Shown: positions 26,762 through 35,629, counted from the first letter of the stretch. The stretch: DNA of 64,000 nucleotides from Azospirillum picis (GCF_017876115.1 NZ_JAGINO010000005.1:289984-353983); one strand, 5' to 3'. The notes: generated from the letters alone by a model not told the origin. Numbers and translations are program-made.

Positions 26762-28608
26762 GACGCCTGCCCCTCCGGCCCGTTTCCGCCGCGCCTGCAC
26801 CACCACAGGTGCCACTTGGCCACCCCGGGCGGCCCGAAATGATCGGTCTTCTGCAGCGTCAGGCCGGTGGCGGCGATGGCCTTGCGCATCTCCGGCGCCC
26901 AGTGGTGGCGGACCAGCGCCTTCCATTCCGGCAGCACGCCATGGCACCGCATGGTCGCCAGCAGCCGGTCGGGCCGCCAGCGGTAGTAGCTGGGATAGGC
27001 GACGACCCAGAGCGGGTTGGCATTGGTGGTGTCGCAGGCGATCCGGCCGCCGGGCTTGACCACTCGCCGCAGCTCGCGCACGCCGGCCTCCAGGTCCGGC
27101 AGGTGGCAGAGCAGGTCCATGGCGATGACGAGGTCGAAGCTGGCGTCCGGGAAGGGCAGCTTGCGCGCGTCCGCCTGCTGCACCGTCAGGGCCGGGAACC
27201 GCTCCTTCGCCTCGTTCAGCATCTCGTGCGAGATGTCCACCAGCGTCACGTCGTGGCGCTCGGCGAAGGGGCCGGTGATGCGGCCGTAGCCGCCGCCGAC
27301 GTCCAGGATGCGCAGCCGTGGCGACCGTTCCAGCTCCGCCGCGACCGCCCGCCGCTTCTCGTCGTAGATCCGGTAGAAGGGCGTGGTCGGGTGGTCGGGG
27401 CGGAAATGCCGGCGGTAGCCGTTGTTGTAGATGGTCGAGGTCGCCGCGTTGCCGCGCTCGGCCTTCGCGTGCTCCAGCAGTGCCGCCACCTGGACAGCCA
27501 CGGCCTGGACGTCGAAGGCGGTGGCGCGGGCGCGGCCGGCCTCGGCGGCGGCGCGCAGTCCCTCCCTGTCGGCGAGCCGCGCGATCAGCGCGTCGCGCAG
27601 CGGCTGGGCTTCGCCCGGCGGCACCAGCCAGCCGCTCCGCCCGTCCTCGACGATCTCGGGGATGCCGCCGCAGTCGCTGGCGACCACCGGCACGCCGAGC
27701 GCCATCGCCTCCACCACCACGAAGCCGAAGCTTTCCCACAGCGAGGGCACCACCGCCAGCTCCGCGCGAGCCACCACCGACAGCGCCTCGCCGCGGGGAA
27801 GGGCGCCGAGGAAATGGACACGGTCGGCGACGGGGGCGACGTCGCGGCGGAACTGGGCGATGGCCGGGAGGCTCGCCGGATCCTCGCCGCCGACCATCAC
27901 CAGGTGCAAATCCGGGTTGGCGGCCAGCACGTCGGGCAGGGCGCGGCCGAGCGGCCCGATTCCCTTGCGGCCCTCCAGCCGGCCGAAGAACACCATGTAG
28001 CGTTCGGGCAGCGGCATCGGCGGCCGGCCGGCGCCGGCGGCGCGCAGCGCCGCGAGGTCGATGCTGTTCGGCACCACCTGGATCAGTTCGGGGGCGATCT
28101 TCCAGTAGTCGGCGACGCGGCGGGCGATGGCGCGGGTGGAGGCGTAGATGGCGGCGCTGCGCCGCGTCTGGTCGCGCTCCATCGCGTTCAGCAGGTGGGT
28201 GTGCGGGACCCAGGGCTGGCTGTTGGTGTCCATCACCAGCCCGGTCGGGGTAGCGAGCCGGGTGACCACCGGCGGTCCGCCGAAGCGGGTCAGCCACCAG
28301 GCGTCGGCGTCGAATTCGGCCGCATGGACGACGTCCGGGGCGAAGGCACGCACCGCCGCGGCCAGTCGGCGGTTGGTGCGGAAGCGGTCGGCCACCGGGT
28401 GGATGCGGGCGCCGGGATCGACGCGCTCCACGGTCACGCCGTCCTCCAGGCTGGTGCCGGCGGGAGCCGGACCGCCACGCCATGGCGTCACCACCTGGAC
28501 GGTATGGCCGAGGCGGGAGAGCGCCCGCGCCATGGTGCCGGTGTGGGTGGCGATACCGCCGAGCCAGTCGCCTGGAGGGTATTCGGGCGTCAAGAGCGAC
28601 AGTCGCAT
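26758..28608 (-). CDS. Bifunctional GT4 glycosyltransferase - SAM methyltransferase fusion
   Basis: A 616-residue two-domain protein. Residues 1-385 are a GT4 glycosyltransferase: MRLSLLTPEYPPGDWLGGI opening, VFFGRLEGRKGIG donor-domain start, and LWESFGFVVVEAMA as E-x7-E. Residues about 400-616 are a class I methyltransferase with motif I ILDVGGGYGRI, the VTLVDIS acidic end of strand two, and a DLVIAMDLLCHLPD motif. The second domain would methylate a sugar hydroxyl or a polymer end using S-adenosylmethionine, possibly capping the chain. The ATG at 28608 follows AAGGAA and gives the normal GT4 opening. An ATG 11 codons earlier overlaps the flippase stop (ATGA), so that start is also possible. 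Confidence 0.87.
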   Translation of the reverse strand: MRLSLLTPEYPPGDWLGGIATHTGTMARALSRLGHTVQVVTPWRGGPAPAGTSLEDGVTVERVDPGARIHPVADRFRTNRRLAAAVRAFAPDVVHAAEFDADAWWLTRFGGPPVVTRLATPTGLVMDTNSQPWVPHTHLLNAMERDQTRRSAAIYASTRAIARRVADYWKIAPELIQVVPNSIDLAALRAAGAGRPPMPLPERYMVFFGRLEGRKGIGPLGRALPDVLAANPDLHLVMVGGEDPASLPAIAQFRRDVAPVADRVHFLGALPRGEALSVVARAELAVVPSLWESFGFVVVEAMALGVPVVASDCGGIPEIVEDGRSGWLVPPGEAQPLRDALIARLADREGLRAAAEAGRARATAFDVQAVAVQVAALLEHAKAERGNAATSTIYNNGYRRHFRPDHPTTPFYRIYDEKRRAVAAELERSPRLRILDVGGGYGRITGPFAERHDVTLVDISHEMLNEAKERFPALTVQQADARKLPFPDASFDLVIAMDLLCHLPDLEAGVRELRRVVKPGGRIACDTTNANPLWVVAYPSYYRWRPDRLLATMRCHGVLPEWKALVRHHWAPEMRKAIAATGLTLQKTDHFGPPGVAKWHLWWCRRGGNGPEGQAS

Positions 28609-28637
28609 CGTCGTTTCCTTAAGTCCGGTGGGTTCGG

Positions 28638-30002
28638 TCATTCGCCGCCGGCGCCGGCCTGCAGCGGCCTGCCCAGCAGGCGCCTGGGCATGGACAGCAG
28701 GAGCGGCGGGTCGGGCAGGAAGGCGCGCCAGGGCAGGCCGGTCGCGCGGCGGTAGAGGGCGGCGGCGGTCAGGAACACCAGTGCGTAGGCGACGGTGGAC
28801 ACCGCCGCCGCGGCCAGGATCCCGCCGTCGCGCAGGAAGAGCAGCAGGCCGGCCATCGTTGCCGCCATGCCCAGCAGGTGGGCCATGGTGGCGGTGAAGG
28901 GCCGGTTCTCGGCATAGAGCCCGTTGAGCAGGATCGACGCCGCGGCATAGAGCACAGCACCCGGCAGCAGCAGCCGCAGCGGCAAGGCGCTGGCGGCGAA
29001 GGCCGGGCCGTAGACGATGTGGATGGCGATGTCGGCGAACACGAACAGCCCGCCGCCGAGCACGCCGCCGACCAGGAAGGTCGCCTGCAGGCTGGCGAGC
29101 ACGAGCTCGCGCCCCGAGCGCCCCCGGCGGGTGGCCGCCGGCATGACGACGCTGGCGAGCGCCCCCGACAGGCTGACGATCAGCCAGGACAGGCTGGTCG
29201 CCAGCGCATAGAGCCCGACCTGCGCCGCCGACAGGTAGGCCGGGATGACCAGCAGGTCGAGCCGCTGGGTGACGACGCCGCCCACCACGTCCCCATGTGT
29301 GCGCAGCGCATACCAGGCGGTGCGGCGGCCGAGCGCCGGGTCGGGCCGGCCGATGCCGTGGCGCCGGAGGATGCGCGCCGTCGCCGCGACCAGCACCAGG
29401 GCGCTCATCGCCGCCTGGGCGGCGACCGCGCTCTCGACCGTGAAGCGGCCGGCCGCCCACAGCGCCAGGTAGGCGACGGCGACACCCGCCGGCTGGATGA
29501 AGTTCAGGGCGTTGAAGGTGCGGAAATCCTGGTCGCCCAACAGCAGGCCCAGCATCAGTTCGGACAGGAGCGCCAGCGCGATTATCGGCAGGTACAGGCG
29601 CGCCAGCCCCAGCGTGTCCGCCGGCTGGGCCGCCAGCAGCGTCGGCAGCAGGAACAGTCCGGCCGCGATCGCCGCCGCCGACACCGGGATCAGCATGAGC
29701 GTCCAGGTCGACAGCAGCCGGCCCCCCGCCGCCGGGTCGCGGGACAGGGCGTAGGTCACCGCCTTGCCGCAGCCCATCCCGAACAGCCAGCCGAGAAGCT
29801 GCGTCGTGGTGAGGACGGCGGCCAGCGCGCCCCGGCCGTCGGGTCCCAGCGTTCGGGCGACCAGGATGCCGGTCAGCAGCCCCAGCGCCATCGTCGCGGC
29901 GGTGACGAGCATCGTTGCGGCGCCATCCCGGGCGAAACTGCGGGGGGCCGGCTTTGCGGGCTCGGGCCGGGCATCGATCCGAGGTTCCGAACGTGTTGGC
30001 AT
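28638..30002 (-). CDS. Polysaccharide flippase (Wzx-like, MOP superfamily)
   Basis: A 454-residue inner-membrane protein with about twelve to fourteen hydrophobic helices after a 25-residue cytosolic head. The first helices (GAATMLVTAATMALGLLTGI then LGPDGRGALAAVL) match the PST/Wzx group, in which GPDGRG or GxxxYG follows helix one. It should flip undecaprenyl-diphosphate-linked repeat units to the periplasm for the polymerase encoded downstream. It is the first gene of the leftward operon; the promoter must lie in the 30.0-30.4 kb region. Its stop overlaps a potential start of the fusion gene. Confidence 0.86.
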   Translation of the reverse strand: MPTRSEPRIDARPEPAKPAPRSFARDGAATMLVTAATMALGLLTGILVARTLGPDGRGALAAVLTTTQLLGWLFGMGCGKAVTYALSRDPAAGGRLLSTWTLMLIPVSAAAIAAGLFLLPTLLAAQPADTLGLARLYLPIIALALLSELMLGLLLGDQDFRTFNALNFIQPAGVAVAYLALWAAGRFTVESAVAAQAAMSALVLVAATARILRRHGIGRPDPALGRRTAWYALRTHGDVVGGVVTQRLDLLVIPAYLSAAQVGLYALATSLSWLIVSLSGALASVVMPAATRRGRSGRELVLASLQATFLVGGVLGGGLFVFADIAIHIVYGPAFAASALPLRLLLPGAVLYAAASILLNGLYAENRPFTATMAHLLGMAATMAGLLLFLRDGGILAAAAVSTVAYALVFLTAAALYRRATGLPWRAFLPDPPLLLSMPRRLLGRPLQAGAGGE

Positions 30003-30614
30003 CGCGAGATGGTCCCCTGTGTCTGCCCCATGGCGTTGTCATCCGCCCGTTCCCGGCGTCCCCTCCCCGCGGCATCGGTGCGGCCCGTCCCCGTCGGCCT
30101 TCGGCATTGGAAGGACGACAAGGAAATACCGGCGAACACCGCCGTTCCGGACCATTTGCCGCTCAATCGTCTTTGCACGACTGCAGGGCTTTTTCGCATT
30201 ATTGTGGGTTACCCAAACAAATGAGTAAGTCCAGGGAAATCGCATAGTGATGGAACATAAAACATCGCAACGGCATTATTTATCAGGATCGAGAAAGTTG
30301 TTTCGCAACTGCACACCAAACGGTAGTGGGTAACCGTAGCGACGGTCAACTCCGCTTTCGGAACTGTTCTTTGCGCACACCACGGGAGTATTTTATTCGG
30401 ACCGAGCGATGGCGACTTTGTCGAATCTTCGCTTATCTATCGTGGTGGAATTGTGCCAGGCACCAATCCTCCAGCGGCCGGGGTACTCCCAAGCCCGGAA
30501 ACCGGCGCACGGGCGGACGCGCCGACACGCCCGGGCAGGTCCCCCGGCTGCCAAGATCGGGACGCCCACCGGCGCCATCGGGGCATTCCTTCCCTTTCCG
30601 GAAGAGGCGAATTG
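30003..30614. promoter_or_regulatory. Regulatory intergenic region between polysaccharide operon and metA
   Basis: These ~610 bp contain no credible gene. Positions 30180-30430 are AT-rich and likely hold the leftward operon promoter. The palindrome TGGGTTACCCA sits at 30205-30215, and its core GGTTACCC recurs in inverted orientation as GGGTAACC at 30328-30335, 113 bp away. A short stem AGTTG-TTTCG-CAACT lies at 30296-30310. These are candidate operator sites; the cognate regulator is unknown. Confidence 0.5.
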
Positions 30615-30643
30615 TTGCCAAGCGCCGCCTTAGCCTGTAGAAC
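30615..30643 (+). promoter_or_regulatory. metA promoter, -35 and -10
   Basis: TTGCCA at 30615-30620 and TAGAAC at 30638-30643 are separated by 17 bp. A start 6-8 bp downstream would fall at about 30649-30651, exactly at the 5' end of the riboswitch closing stem. That agreement is the main support. Confidence 0.65.
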
Positions 30644-30647
30644 CGCC

Positions 30648-30728
30648 GCCACATCGAGAGTTGGGGGGACGCCCAACGCCAACCTGCCGATCCGGGCAAG
30701 GTGGCGCTTCCGCAAGGAAGGATGTGGC
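30648..30728 (+). ncRNA. S-box-like (SAM-I clan) riboswitch upstream of metA
   Basis: An 81-nt element closed by a perfect 8-bp stem, GCCACATC (30648-30655) with GATGTGGC (30721-30728). Inside, in order, are the S-box landmarks: GAGAG after the 5' closing strand, a GGGGGGAC segment, CCAACC, then AAGGTGGCGCTTCC, and a short GCAA-capped final helix TTCC-GCAA-GGAA. These align with the order seen in SAM-I riboswitches. The second helix is short, which resembles SAM-IV or SAM-I/IV variant forms more than classical Bacillus S-boxes. It would sense S-adenosylmethionine and shut down metA. The class call is from reading by eye; the paired ends and gene context support it well. Confidence 0.75.
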
Positions 30729-30821
30729 CGGGCCGGCAACCAAGCGGACAGGACCACGGCGTCAATCCCCAGCCAAGGGCCCCGGCTACAGGGCCGGCTG
30801 CAGGGAAGGACAGACGCGACC

Positions 30822-31763
30822 ATGCCGATCAAGATTCCCGACGATCTCCCCGCCCGGCGGACGCTCCAGGCGGAGGGCGTCGTCGTCATGCGTGAAGCCG
30901 ATGCGGTCCGGCAGGACATCAGGCCGCTGCGCATCGGGCTCCTGAACCTGATGCCGAACAAGATCAGCACGGAAACGCAGCTCGCGCGGCTGATCGGCGC
31001 GACGCCGCTGCAGGTGGAACTGACGCTGGTGAAGATCTCCAACCATGTCGCCCGGCACACGCCGGCCGGCCACATGGCGTCCTTCTACCGGCCATGGTCG
31101 GACGTGCGCAACGAACGCTTCGACGGCTTCATGGTCACCGGCGCCCCGGTGGAGCGCATGCCGTTCGAGGAGGTGACCTACTGGGACGAGCTGCGCCGCA
31201 TCTTCGACTGGACGCAGAGCCACGTCCACCATTGCCTGACGATCTGCTGGGCGGCCCAGGCGGCGGTCCACCATTTCCACGGCATGCCCAAGCACGACCT
31301 GCCGCAAAAGGCGTTCGGCGTCTTCCCGCACCGGACGCTGGTCCCGAACTCGCCCTGGCTGCGCGGCTTCCCCGACAGCTTCCCGGTCCCGGTGTCGCGC
31401 TGGACCGAGGTGCGGCGCTCCGACATCCCGTCGGGATCGGAGCTGGCGGTGCTGGCGGAAAGCGAGGAGACCGGCGTCTGCCTGCTCGACGATCCGGCGC
31501 ACCGGGCACTCCACATGTTCAATCACCTGGAATACGACACCACCTCGCTGTCCGACGAGTATTTCCGGGACGTCGAGGCCGGGATGGACATCGGGGTCCC
31601 GGCCGGCTACTTCGCCGGCGACGACCCGAAGCGCCCGCCGGAGAATTCCTGGCGGGGCAGCGCCCACCTGCTGTTCGGCAACTGGATCAACCAGATCTAC
31701 CAAACCACGCCCTTCGACCTCGCCGAGGTCGGCATCAGCGCCGGAACGCCGGGACGCGTCTGA
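30822..31763 (+). CDS. metA: Homoserine O-acyltransferase (MetA), predicted acetyl-CoA type
   Basis: A 313-residue cytosolic enzyme that acylates the hydroxyl of L-homoserine, the first committed step of methionine synthesis. The catalytic Cys142 is in ICWAAQ; His235 and Glu237 lie in MFNHLEYD, completing the class I glutamine-amidotransferase-like triad. Residue 111, in [12 protein letters not shown], is Glu. In this family Glu111 marks acetyl-CoA use (as in Bacillus cereus) and Gly111 succinyl-CoA use (as in E. coli), so the product is probably O-acetylhomoserine. GGGAAGGA lies shortly before the ATG. About 95 nt separate the riboswitch from the start codon, long enough for a translational or termination switch. 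Confidence 0.93.
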   Translation: MPIKIPDDLPARRTLQAEGVVVMREADAVRQDIRPLRIGLLNLMPNKISTETQLARLIGATPLQVELTLVKISNHVARHTPAGHMASFYRPWSDVRNERFDGFMVTGAPVERMPFEEVTYWDELRRIFDWTQSHVHHCLTICWAAQAAVHHFHGMPKHDLPQKAFGVFPHRTLVPNSPWLRGFPDSFPVPVSRWTEVRRSDIPSGSELAVLAESEETGVCLLDDPAHRALHMFNHLEYDTTSLSDEYFRDVEAGMDIGVPAGYFAGDDPKRPPENSWRGSAHLLFGNWINQIYQTTPFDLAEVGISAGTPGRV

Positions 31764-31802
31764 AGAAGGGCCTGACGGGAGGGCGCCCGGACGGGGGCCG
31801 GC

Positions 31803-32819
31803 TCAGTCCGCGGCCTCCAGCCGGGCGCCGGTGGAGCCGCGCACCACGCAGGTTCCGGCCAGCACCAGGCGGCGGGTCGGACGGTCCGGCTGCTCCAGCC
31901 TTTCGAACAGCAGCGCCATGGCGGAGCGGCCGATCTCCTGCACCGGCTGCTCGATCACCGTCAGCCCTGGACCGACCAGTTCGGTCCAGGGCTCGTTGTC
32001 GAAGCCGGCGACCGCCAGCCGGCCGGGAATGGACAGGCCCATGCGCCGGGCGGCCTTGACCACCCCCATCAGGAACAGGCTGTTGCTGACGACGAAGGCC
32101 TCGGGCCGATCGGCGTCGGCCATCCACCGCTCCACCGCCTCCTCGGCCGCGTCGGCGTAAGGGGCGATGAAGCGGGCGGCAGGCACCAGCCCCTTCGCCG
32201 CCATGGCGGCGCGGTAGCCCTCATGCCGTTCGGCACCGGTGGTGCTGGTGTTGCCGAACAGGCCGGCGATGCGGCGGTAACCGCGCGCGTGCAGATGATC
32301 CACCAGCATGGCCGCGGCCTGCGGGTTGTCCAGCACCACCGCATCGTGGCGCCCGGCCGGGGCGTTGCGGTCGATCAGCACCACCGGGAATTCCAGGTCG
32401 AGCCGGTCGAGCCGGTCGAGCGTGGCGCGGGTCGGGGCGAAGATCAGGCCGGTGATCCGCTCCTCCTGCATCAGGCGCAGGTACAGTTCCTCCCGCTCCG
32501 GGTTCTCGTCGCTGTTGCACAGGATGACGCGCATCCCGGCATGATAGGCCGCATCCTCCACCGCCCGGCTGACCGCGGTGAAGAACGGGTTGCGGATGTC
32601 GGACACCACCAGCCCGACGGTCTGCGAATGCTGGGAGCGCAGCCGGCGCGCCGACAGGTTGGGACGGTAGCCGGTGGCGCGCACCGCATCCTCCACCCGC
32701 TTGCGCAGGGCCTCACTGACCGGCCCGTTGCCGAGCACCCGCGACACGGTTGCGACCGACACGCCGGCCGCCCGGGCGACGTCCTTGATGCTGCTGGCAG
32801 TCTTTGCGGGAGCGCTCAT
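31803..32819 (-). CDS. LacI-family repressor, probable fructose regulator (FruR-like)
   Basis: A 338-residue LacI/GalR protein. The helix-turn-helix and hinge (about 10-62: IKDVARAAGVSVATVSRVLG through YRPNLSARRLRS) precede a periplasmic-binding-protein-like effector domain (GLVVSDIRNPFF to the end). The ATG at 32819 was chosen; a TTG two codons earlier is possible. The gene diverges from fruB across 266 bp carrying two LacI-type palindromes, so repression of fruBKA and of itself is the simplest model, with fructose-1-phosphate the likely inducer by analogy with Cra/FruR. Note that FruR in enterobacteria is not always next to the operon it controls. Confidence 0.85.
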   Translation of the reverse strand: MSAPAKTASSIKDVARAAGVSVATVSRVLGNGPVSEALRKRVEDAVRATGYRPNLSARRLRSQHSQTVGLVVSDIRNPFFTAVSRAVEDAAYHAGMRVILCNSDENPEREELYLRLMQEERITGLIFAPTRATLDRLDRLDLEFPVVLIDRNAPAGRHDAVVLDNPQAAAMLVDHLHARGYRRIAGLFGNTSTTGAERHEGYRAAMAAKGLVPAARFIAPYADAAEEAVERWMADADRPEAFVVSNSLFLMGVVKAARRMGLSIPGRLAVAGFDNEPWTELVGPGLTVIEQPVQEIGRSAMALLFERLEQPDRPTRRLVLAGTCVVRGSTGARLEAAD

Positions 32820-32910
32820 GTCCAACCGGGCCGATCCTGAAGGGTGCTGCCCCGAAGGGAGGGGGCGATCTTACCGATGCGGAACCCCATCCGGATAGGG
32901 GTGAAGAAAA

Positions 32911-32925
32911 CTGAAAACGTTTCCA
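32911..32925. promoter_or_regulatory. LacI-type operator 1
   Basis: CTGAAAACGTTTCCA contains the LacI-family core AAACGTTT with central CG and matches the CTGAAA-CG-TTTCAG pattern with small deviations on the right arm. It lies about 90 bp from the regulator start, fitting autoregulation. Confidence 0.65.
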
Positions 32926-33011
32926 TTGCCTTGGCGAAAACATCCCCCATTTCCGGGCGGCAGGCAAGCGGTAGTTCGATACGAAAGCCTTATGTTGCAA
33001 CGCAACAGCCG

Positions 33012-33040
33012 TTGACAGCCGATCTGTAATCGTTTTCAGT
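33012..33040 (+). promoter_or_regulatory. fruB promoter overlapping LacI-type operator 2
   Basis: TTGACA at 33012-33017 and TTCAGT at 33035-33040 are 17 bp apart. The palindrome CTGTAATCGTTTTCAG at 33024-33039 covers the spacer and -10, so a bound LacI-type repressor would exclude RNA polymerase. A perfect inverted repeat TGTTGC-AAC-GCAACA lies just upstream (32993-33007) and may be another protein site. Confidence 0.65.
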
Positions 33041-33085
33041 TGCCGATAAGAGATCACACAAAAACTCGCGGAGGAGACGGTCGCC

Positions 33086-35629
33086 ATGGCCCCCGATACG
33101 CACACCCTCAGCCTGCCGCCGGACCTGGTCCGCCTGGGAGCCCGCCCCGCGAGCAAGGAGGAGGCGATCCGCGAGGCGGCGCAGTTGCTGATCGCCGCCG
33201 GCTGCATCGATCCCGCCTATGCCGACAGCATGCTGAAGCGGGAGGCGGTGGCGAACACCTTCCTCGGCCATGGCGTTGCCATCCCGCACGGCATGGTCGA
33301 CGACCGCGACATGGTCCGCCGCAACGGCATCGCCATCCTCCAGGTCCCGGACGGCGTCCATTGGAACGAGGGCCAGACGGCCAGGCTGGTGGTGGCGATC
33401 GCCGCCCAGTCCGACGCCCACATCGCCGTTCTGCGCCGGCTGACCCGGCTGATGCAGGACGAGACGACGCTGTCCGCCCTCTTCACCACCAGCGATCCCG
33501 CCGCCCTGCCGGCCGCTTTGGCCGGCGAGGGCGTTGGTCCGGCCCCGGCCCCGGCGGAGGCTGTCGATCTGGCCGAACGCTTCGACTGGGTGGTGGACTA
33601 CCCGACCGGCCTGCATGCCCGTCCCGCCACCGCCTGGGTGGAGACGGCACGGGCCGCCGCCGGGCGCGTGCGCGTCCGCCATGGCAGCGAGACCGCCGAC
33701 GCCAAGACGCTGGTGGCGCTGCTCCAGCTCGGCCTGCGCCCCGGCGACCGCATCACCATCTCGGCCGACGGTCCCGACGCCGCGGCGGTGCTGGGCCGGC
33801 TGCGCGCCACCATCACCGGGCTCAGCGCGCGCGAGAAGGCGGATGCCGACGCCGCAGCGCGCAAGGCCAGGGTGCCGGTACAGGGCTGGACCCCGCCGGC
33901 CGCCGCCGGCCGCCGGATGCCGGTGGTCGCCGGCCTCGGTGCCAGCCCCGGCCTCGCCATCGGCCCGATCCATGTGATGCCGAAGGCCGAACTGGCGGTT
34001 CCCGACCAGCCGGTCGCACTGATCGAGGGCGGCAACCGCCTGCACGAGGCGTTGAACCTGACGCGCCAGCAGTTGAAGGCACTCGCCGACGACACCGCCC
34101 GCCGCCTCGGCCCATCGGAGGCCGGCATCTTCAACGCCCAGGCCGAGCTGCTGAACGACACCGACCTGATCACCCTAACCTGCCAGTTGATGGTGGAGGG
34201 GCATGGCCCCGCCTGGTCGTGGAACGAGGCGGTCGAGCGCGGCGCCGCCACGCTGGCGGCCAATGCGAACCCAGTGCTCGCCGGCCGGGCCGCCGATCTG
34301 CGCGACGTCGGCCGGCGGGTGCTGGCCCGCATCGACCCGGACCTGCGCGGCGGCTCGCTGCGCGACCTGCCCGACACCCCCTGCATCCTGGTCGCCGACG
34401 ACCTGTCGCCGTCCGATACCGCCGCTCTCGACATGGGTCGGGTGATCGGCCTGGCGACGGCGCAGGGCGGCCCGACCTCCCACACCGCCATCCTGGCGCG
34501 GACGCTCGGCCTGCCAGCGGTGGTGGCCGGTGGCGGCGCCCTGACCGGCATCGCCGACGGCACCATCGCCATCCTCGACGGCCAGTCCGGCCGCCTCTAT
34601 CTCGAACCGGGCGAGGCCGACCTCGCCTCGGCGCTCGGCTGGATCGAGGAGCAGCGCGTCAGGAAGGCCCAGCAGGAGGAGCGGCGCGGACTGCCCGCCC
34701 GCACCCGCGACGGCCATGCGGTCGAGATCGGCGCCAACGTCAACCGGCCGGACCAGGTGCCGGTCGCCCTGTCGCAGGGGGCGGAAGGCGTCGGCCTGAT
34801 GCGGACCGAGTTCCTGTTCCTGGAGCGCGGCGACGCCCCGTCGGAGGAGGAACAGTACGAGACCTACCGCGCCATGCTGGCGGCGCTGGACGGCCGCCCG
34901 CTGATCGTCCGCACGCTCGACATCGGCGGCGACAAGCAGGTGCCGCACCTGCAGCTCCCGCACGAGGAGAATCCCTTCCTCGGCGTGCGCGGCGCCCGCC
35001 TGCTGCTGCGCCATCCCGAACTGCTGGAGCCGCAGCTCCGCGCCCTCTACCGGGCGGCCAGGGACGCGGCCGCGGGAGCCGGGGAAGGCTCGCTGCTGAT
35101 CATGTTCCCGATGATCACCAGCCTGCGCGAGATCGAGGCGCTGCGCGCCGCCTGCGACCGGATCCGGGCCGAGCTGGCGGCGCCGGCCGTGCCGCTCGGC
35201 ATCATGGTCGAGGTGCCGGCCGCCGCCATCCAGGCCGACATCCTCGCCCGCCATGTCGACTTCTTCTCGATCGGCACCAACGACCTGACCCAGTATGCGC
35301 TGGCGATCGACCGCCAGCATCCCGAGTTGGCGGCGGAGGCCGACAGCCTGCACCCGTCGGTGCTGCGCCTGATCCGGATGACGGTCGAGGGGGCCGCGAA
35401 GCACGGCCGCTGGGTCGGCGTCTGCGGCGGCATCGCCGGCGACCCCTTCGGCGCCGCCCTGCTGGCCGGCCTCGGCGTGCGCGAGCTGTCGATGACGCCG
35501 CGCGACATCCCGGCGGTCAAGGACCGCCTGCGCGACAGCGACATCGCCGGCCTGCGGGCGCTGGCGCTGAAGGCCGTCGACTGCGAGACCGCCGACGAGG
35601 TGCGTGCGCTGGACGGAGGCGCGTCATGA
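33086..35629 (+). CDS. fruB: Fructose PTS multiphosphoryl transfer protein, EIIA-HPr-EI fusion
   Basis: An 847-residue protein carrying phosphate from PEP to FruA. EIIA-Fru occupies about 1-150 with His68 (GVAIPHGM) as phosphosite; an HPr domain about 165-255 has His177 (PTGLHARPA); enzyme I spans 280-847 with His466 (GGPTSHTAIL) and the PEP-binding barrel motifs (GLMRTEFLFL; SIGTNDLTQY). All three phosphorylatable histidines are present, so the protein should be a complete PEP-to-sugar relay independent of general PTS proteins. GGAGGAG lies before the ATG. It is the first gene of fruBKA and its stop overlaps the fruK start. Confidence 0.95.
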   Translation: MAPDTHTLSLPPDLVRLGARPASKEEAIREAAQLLIAAGCIDPAYADSMLKREAVANTFLGHGVAIPHGMVDDRDMVRRNGIAILQVPDGVHWNEGQTARLVVAIAAQSDAHIAVLRRLTRLMQDETTLSALFTTSDPAALPAALAGEGVGPAPAPAEAVDLAERFDWVVDYPTGLHARPATAWVETARAAAGRVRVRHGSETADAKTLVALLQLGLRPGDRITISADGPDAAAVLGRLRATITGLSAREKADADAAARKARVPVQGWTPPAAAGRRMPVVAGLGASPGLAIGPIHVMPKAELAVPDQPVALIEGGNRLHEALNLTRQQLKALADDTARRLGPSEAGIFNAQAELLNDTDLITLTCQLMVEGHGPAWSWNEAVERGAATLAANANPVLAGRAADLRDVGRRVLARIDPDLRGGSLRDLPDTPCILVADDLSPSDTAALDMGRVIGLATAQGGPTSHTAILARTLGLPAVVAGGGALTGIADGTIAILDGQSGRLYLEPGEADLASALGWIEEQRVRKAQQEERRGLPARTRDGHAVEIGANVNRPDQVPVALSQGAEGVGLMRTEFLFLERGDAPSEEEQYETYRAMLAALDGRPLIVRTLDIGGDKQVPHLQLPHEENPFLGVRGARLLLRHPELLEPQLRALYRAARDAAAGAGEGSLLIMFPMITSLREIEALRAACDRIRAELAAPAVPLGIMVEVPAAAIQADILARHVDFFSIGTNDLTQYALAIDRQHPELAAEADSLHPSVLRLIRMTVEGAAKHGRWVGVCGGIAGDPFGAALLAGLGVRELSMTPRDIPAVKDRLRDSDIAGLRALALKAVDCETADEVRALDGGAS

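Noticed and set aside
30640..30821. SAM-II (metA motif) riboswitch, common before alphaproteobacterial metA
   Set aside because: The characteristic SAM-II pseudoknot sequence is absent; the pattern matches the S-box clan instead.
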